Assembly (NCBI GenBank): GCA_964573145.1
Contig: CAZNIM010000034.1
Coordinates: 1-5,763 of the forward strand
Length of the DNA: 5,763 bases
From: PWPS01 sp964573145
GTDB lineage: Bacteria > Patescibacteriota > Minisyncoccia > Minisyncoccales > PWPS01
Reading direction: 5' to 3'
The notes under the pieces are model-generated. The model ran no database searches and was not told the DNA's origin. It was given only the letters and a program-made list of their open reading frames with translations. Positions within the stretch are counted from its first letter, which is position 1. Every line of letters starts with the position of its first letter. This document shows positions 4,451 through 5,763 of this stretch, piece by piece. A program made the position numbers and the translations under genes.

Positions 4451-4531
4451 ATGAAATATTTTAGATGTCCAGAATGTGGTTGTTTGCACTCAACCAGGAG
4501 AGAATGGTTGAAGTGTTGGGGAAGTCATTAA
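4451..4531 (+). CDS. 26-aa C2HC zinc-finger micro-protein or leader peptide
   Basis: AAAGGAGGT (4437-4445), one of the best SDs in the window, lies six bases before ATG 4451. The 26-codon frame carries C6-x2-C9 (CPEC), C22 and H26, that is C-x2-C-x12-C-x3-H, a compact C2HC zinc finger; C11 and H13 are also present. It could be a genuine micro-protein in line with the other zinc proteins here. It could also be a leader peptide whose translation controls the structured sequence up to the gene at 4632. A TGGTTG/CAACCA hairpin (4477-4482, 4491-4496) lies inside it. Coding is supported by the SD and cysteine pattern only. Confidence 0.6.
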   Translation: MKYFRCPECGCLHSTRREWLKCWGSH

Positions 4532-4631
4532 GGTTGGTTTCAAGCGTCGGCTCTGGGCAAGTCGGCGCTTTTGATTTTGCCCGTAGGTACTCCGTAATTT
4601 TGGAGACCTTAATTATAAGGAGGTTTTAAAA
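4532..4631 (+). promoter_or_regulatory. Structured leader with RBS-sequestering alternative
   Basis: Several inverted repeats compete here. AAGCGTCG (4542-4549) pairs with CGGCGCTT (4563-4570) with one T-G, while GGGCAA (4555-4560) pairs with TTGCCC (4577-4582); the two interleave. AGGT-CTCC (4585-4588, 4590-4593) pairs with GGAGACCT (4602-4609), and CCTTA (4607-4611) pairs with TAAGG (4616-4620), which covers part of the SD AAGGAGGT (4617-4624). Bases 4607-4609 are shared, so the last two hairpins exclude each other. This is an on/off layout for the gene at 4632. No known riboswitch class is recognised. Confidence 0.5.
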
Positions 4632-5063
4632 ATGAAAATGAACTTTAAAGTTAATTTAGAAAAGATAGAAAATAAAAGCATACCCGAAAATTGGAAAATA
4701 GCGATAGCAGAGATAAGAGAAATCTATGGTAATGAAATTGAGATTGACTTGGAACTGCCCCTGAAAGATTACATGCAGTTGCAACTCTTTGCCGCTAAGA
4801 GTATTGGCAATAATATCGATGAAGTTATTACCAATGCTTTAGATATGAAAATCTCAGGGGATTGGAAAACCAAGATAAAAATTGACTGTTCAGAACTTTA
4901 TTTCGAAGTCGGGAAAGAAGAATATAACGAGATCGATTGGCAAAATGTTTTTGATGAAATTATGCAGGCTATCGATACTTCCTTCGAGAAGATGGAAAGC
5001 AGAGTAGAAACAGCATCGGTAGATATCTCCTTAGCTTTTCAAAACTTGAAGGGACGGATATAA
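4632..5063 (+). CDS. Acidic hypothetical protein, paralogue of the gene at 3936
   Basis: 143 aa. ATG 4632 follows AAGGAGGT (4617-4624); ATG 4638 is in frame but spaced less well. The N-terminal 33 residues are extra relative to the paralogue (FKVNLEKIE, then a helix 21-32). Residues 40-118 match residues 24-99 of the protein at 3936 in LE....D(F/Y)(L/M), I.ID..E....EV..EE and W..V. The C-terminus adds a helix with FEKMESRVETAS. No membrane, metal or catalytic motif is seen. It ends on TAATG shared with the LysM gene, so the two are translationally coupled and may be used together. The function is unknown. Confidence 0.82.
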   Translation: MKMNFKVNLEKIENKSIPENWKIAIAEIREIYGNEIEIDLELPLKDYMQLQLFAAKSIGNNIDEVITNALDMKISGDWKTKIKIDCSELYFEVGKEEYNEIDWQNVFDEIMQAIDTSFEKMESRVETASVDISLAFQNLKGRI

Positions 5064-5314
5064 TGAAATATTTATCTATATTGTTATTGGTTAGTCTAGT
5101 TTTCGTCATGCTTCCGGGTGAAAACACCCCGGAGTATGACGACTTAGTAGAACACAGGGTATCAGAGGGTGATACCCTGTGGAATTACATCAACCATATT
5201 GATGGCCGAGAAAATTTTAACGGTCATCAATTGATAGAACTAGTTAAAGAAATTAACAATATCCCGGAACTATATCCGGGTATGGTTATTAGTATACCGA
5301 AGGAGGTGTACTAA
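5063..5314 (+). CDS. Membrane-anchored single-LysM protein, YneA-like
   Basis: 83 aa, starting on the TAATG overlap with the previous gene; the SD-like AAGGGACGG is weak, so coupling is likely. Residues 3-17 are a hydrophobic anchor or signal segment with no clear AxA site. After a short acidic linker, residues 31-79 form one LysM: HRVSEGDTLWNYI (31-43), a helix LIELVKEINNI (57-67), then LYPGMVISIP (70-79). LysM binds peptidoglycan or chitin GlcNAc. A short N-terminal helix plus one LysM with 'F/LI..V.E.NN(L/I)' is the architecture of YneA, the Gram-positive SOS cell-division inhibitor (about 100 aa). A phage or plasmid division inhibitor is plausible; a simple wall-anchored protein is the alternative. 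Its mRNA contains unusually many inverted repeats. Confidence 0.8.
   Translation: MKYLSILLLVSLVFVMLPGENTPEYDDLVEHRVSEGDTLWNYINHIDGRENFNGHQLIELVKEINNIPELYPGMVISIPKEVY
5103..5142 (+). repeat. Intragenic hairpin, 18-position stem
   Basis: Bases 5103-5120 pair with 5125-5142 around an AAAA loop. Of 18 positions, 15 are Watson-Crick, two are G-T (5113/5132, 5110/5135) and one is a C-C mismatch (5115/5130). It covers the codons after the hydrophobic segment of the LysM protein. There is no T-run, so termination is unlikely. Confidence 0.85.
5153..5181 (+). repeat. Intragenic hairpin, 12-bp perfect stem
   Basis: CACAGGGTATCA (5153-5164) and TGATACCCTGTG (5170-5181) are exact reverse complements with a five-base loop. 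It begins ten bases after the previous hairpin and covers the HRVSEGDTLW codons, the LysM signature. Confidence 0.88.
5188..5231 (+). repeat. Alternative intragenic hairpins sharing one arm
   Basis: ATTGATGGCCG (5198-5208) pairs with CGGTCATCAAT (5221-5231) in an 11-bp stem with one G-T. Its TTGATG (5199-5204) can instead pair with the upstream CATCAA (5188-5193) over a five-base loop. ATCAATTGAT (5226-5235) is also a perfect palindrome. Confidence 0.65.
5263..5298 (+). repeat. Small inverted repeats before the RBS of the next gene
   Basis: CCCGGA (5263-5268) pairs with TCCGGG (5275-5280). GGTAT (5279-5283) can pair with ATACC (5294-5298), which ends just before the SD AAGGAGGTG (5300-5308). 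Confidence 0.4.
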
Positions 5315-5497
5315 ATGACTGGAGTACAGAAGAATTTGTTGAGGGTACTTCTTAAAGAGAATGAAGTATCCTTAAGTGATGACATTGAATTTAAAACCAT
5401 TATCGAGGGGGAAGAGAACATTTACAGATTCTCCGATGATGGTTCAGTGACTCGTTATGCCGATAAGGCATACGAGATTGTCCCGGGGAGGAATTAA
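5315..5497 (+). CDS. 60-aa hypothetical protein
   Basis: The start at 5315 follows the LysM stop directly and has AAGGAGGTG (5300-5308) at ideal spacing. A short basic and hydrophobic N-terminal helix (QKNLLRVLLKE, 5-15) is followed by a compact beta-looking domain (IEFKTIIEGEENIYRFSDDGSVTRYADKAYEIVP). The pattern YRF..DG.V.RY suggests a small beta-meander with no catalytic or metal residues. Not recognised. A 10-bp hairpin with one bulge lies in its last third. The next gene starts one base after its stop. Confidence 0.78.
   Translation: MTGVQKNLLRVLLKENEVSLSDDIEFKTIIEGEENIYRFSDDGSVTRYADKAYEIVPGRN
5451..5476 (+). repeat. Intragenic hairpin, 10-bp stem with one bulge
   Basis: CTCGT (5451-5455) and ATGCC (5457-5461) pair with GGCAT (5467-5471) and ACGAG (5472-5476). 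T5456 is bulged and the loop is GATAA. It lies in the 60-aa gene over RYADKAYE. Confidence 0.7.
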
Positions 5498-5498
5498 A

Positions 5499-5763
5499 AT
5501 GAAAATATTTAATTTTAGAATGAGTATAGTTGCCGACGCCGGTAGAATCGATAAAGACATGAAGAATTTTAGAGTCGTTGACGGAGAGACTAGCCTCGGC
5601 GGAAAAATAGTCAATATTCATAAAGACGAAGAATCTCAATATATTCAACTAAAGAATTGCGAATATGTTGGAAACTTCATTGATTTTGAATTGGGGTGTA
5701 TGATGGGGTTTAAGTGGGACCCCGAAAGAATCAATGAGGGAGTTGTCGCTGTTAATTTTACTA
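5499..5763 (+). CDS. Hypothetical protein, cut by the window end
   Basis: An open frame from ATG 5499 with GGGGAGGA just upstream, running off the end of the window; 88 residues are visible and no stop is reached. The visible part begins MKIFNFRMSIVADAG, continues with mixed beta/charged sequence (VVDGETSLGGKIVNI, QYIQLKNCEYVGNFIDF) and ends near ELGCMMGFKWDPERINEGVVAVNFT. Not recognised, with no membrane or metal motif. It is spaced one base from the previous stop, so it belongs to the same transcript. Confidence 0.75.
   Translation, partial: MKIFNFRMSIVADAGRIDKDMKNFRVVDGETSLGGKIVNIHKDEESQYIQLKNCEYVGNFIDFELGCMMGFKWDPERINEGVVAVNFT

Noticed and set aside
5400..5648. Minus-strand frame of 82 aa
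   Set aside because: Antisense to two well-started + strand genes, with no SD or motif.
1..5763. CRISPR array, tRNA, rRNA or insertion sequence
   Set aside because: No regularly spaced repeats, no cloverleaf, no transposase frame and no terminal inverted repeats were seen.

Overview
The window is an AT-rich stretch in which every supported gene lies on the + strand. There are 18 coding regions, mostly 26-167 aa, packed end to end with start/stop overlaps or very short gaps. Nearly all are preceded by a strong AGGAGG-type Shine-Dalgarno (SD) sequence. This layout, the small and mostly acidic products, and several families typical of phages and plasmids point to the accessory or early region of a phage, prophage or plasmid of a Firmicute-like (Gram-positive-type) host. 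The strong acidity could hint at a saline-adapted anaerobe, but that is only inference. No structural, replication, integrase or lysis gene is visible, so the element type is not settled.

Left part (1-2539). A stand-alone protein with two tandem HARP/SMARCAL1-like repeats comes first. It is followed by an unrecognised acidic protein, a small phage-type protein with an APxMYxLLKE motif, a two-helix membrane protein, another unknown, a previously uncalled 37-aa zinc ribbon, a short ArdA-like antirestriction protein and a second zinc-ribbon protein. Middle part (2562-4280). An SCQGH-motif protein, a secreted VasI-like protein, a GGFLxAVLxNDL / CWGSP family protein and two acidic unknowns end at a clear intrinsic terminator (4289-4321). 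Leader region (4281-4631). After the terminator come a second terminator-like hairpin, a candidate promoter, a structured stretch with a 26-aa C2HC zinc-finger micro-ORF, and alternative hairpins around the next ribosome binding site. Right part (4632-5763). This holds a diverged paralogue of the gene just before the terminator, a membrane-anchored single-LysM protein resembling the SOS division inhibitor YneA, a 60-aa unknown and a gene cut by the window end.

The recognisable products suggest host take-over or defence-evasion functions: ArdA-like DNA mimicry against restriction, a possible fork- or ssDNA-binding HARP-like protein, a possible cell-division inhibitor, a secreted envelope protein and small zinc proteins. 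The least expected signal is at the RNA level. From about 2950 onward, and most densely in 3230-3550 and 5100-5300, the coding sequences carry many long or perfect inverted repeats. Two of them can form mutually exclusive hairpins that would hide or free a ribosome binding site. A 15-base repeat, with GAAATT 17 bases upstream of TATAAG at both copies, looks like an element-specific promoter. All assignments rest on reading the sequence; no database or folding program was used.
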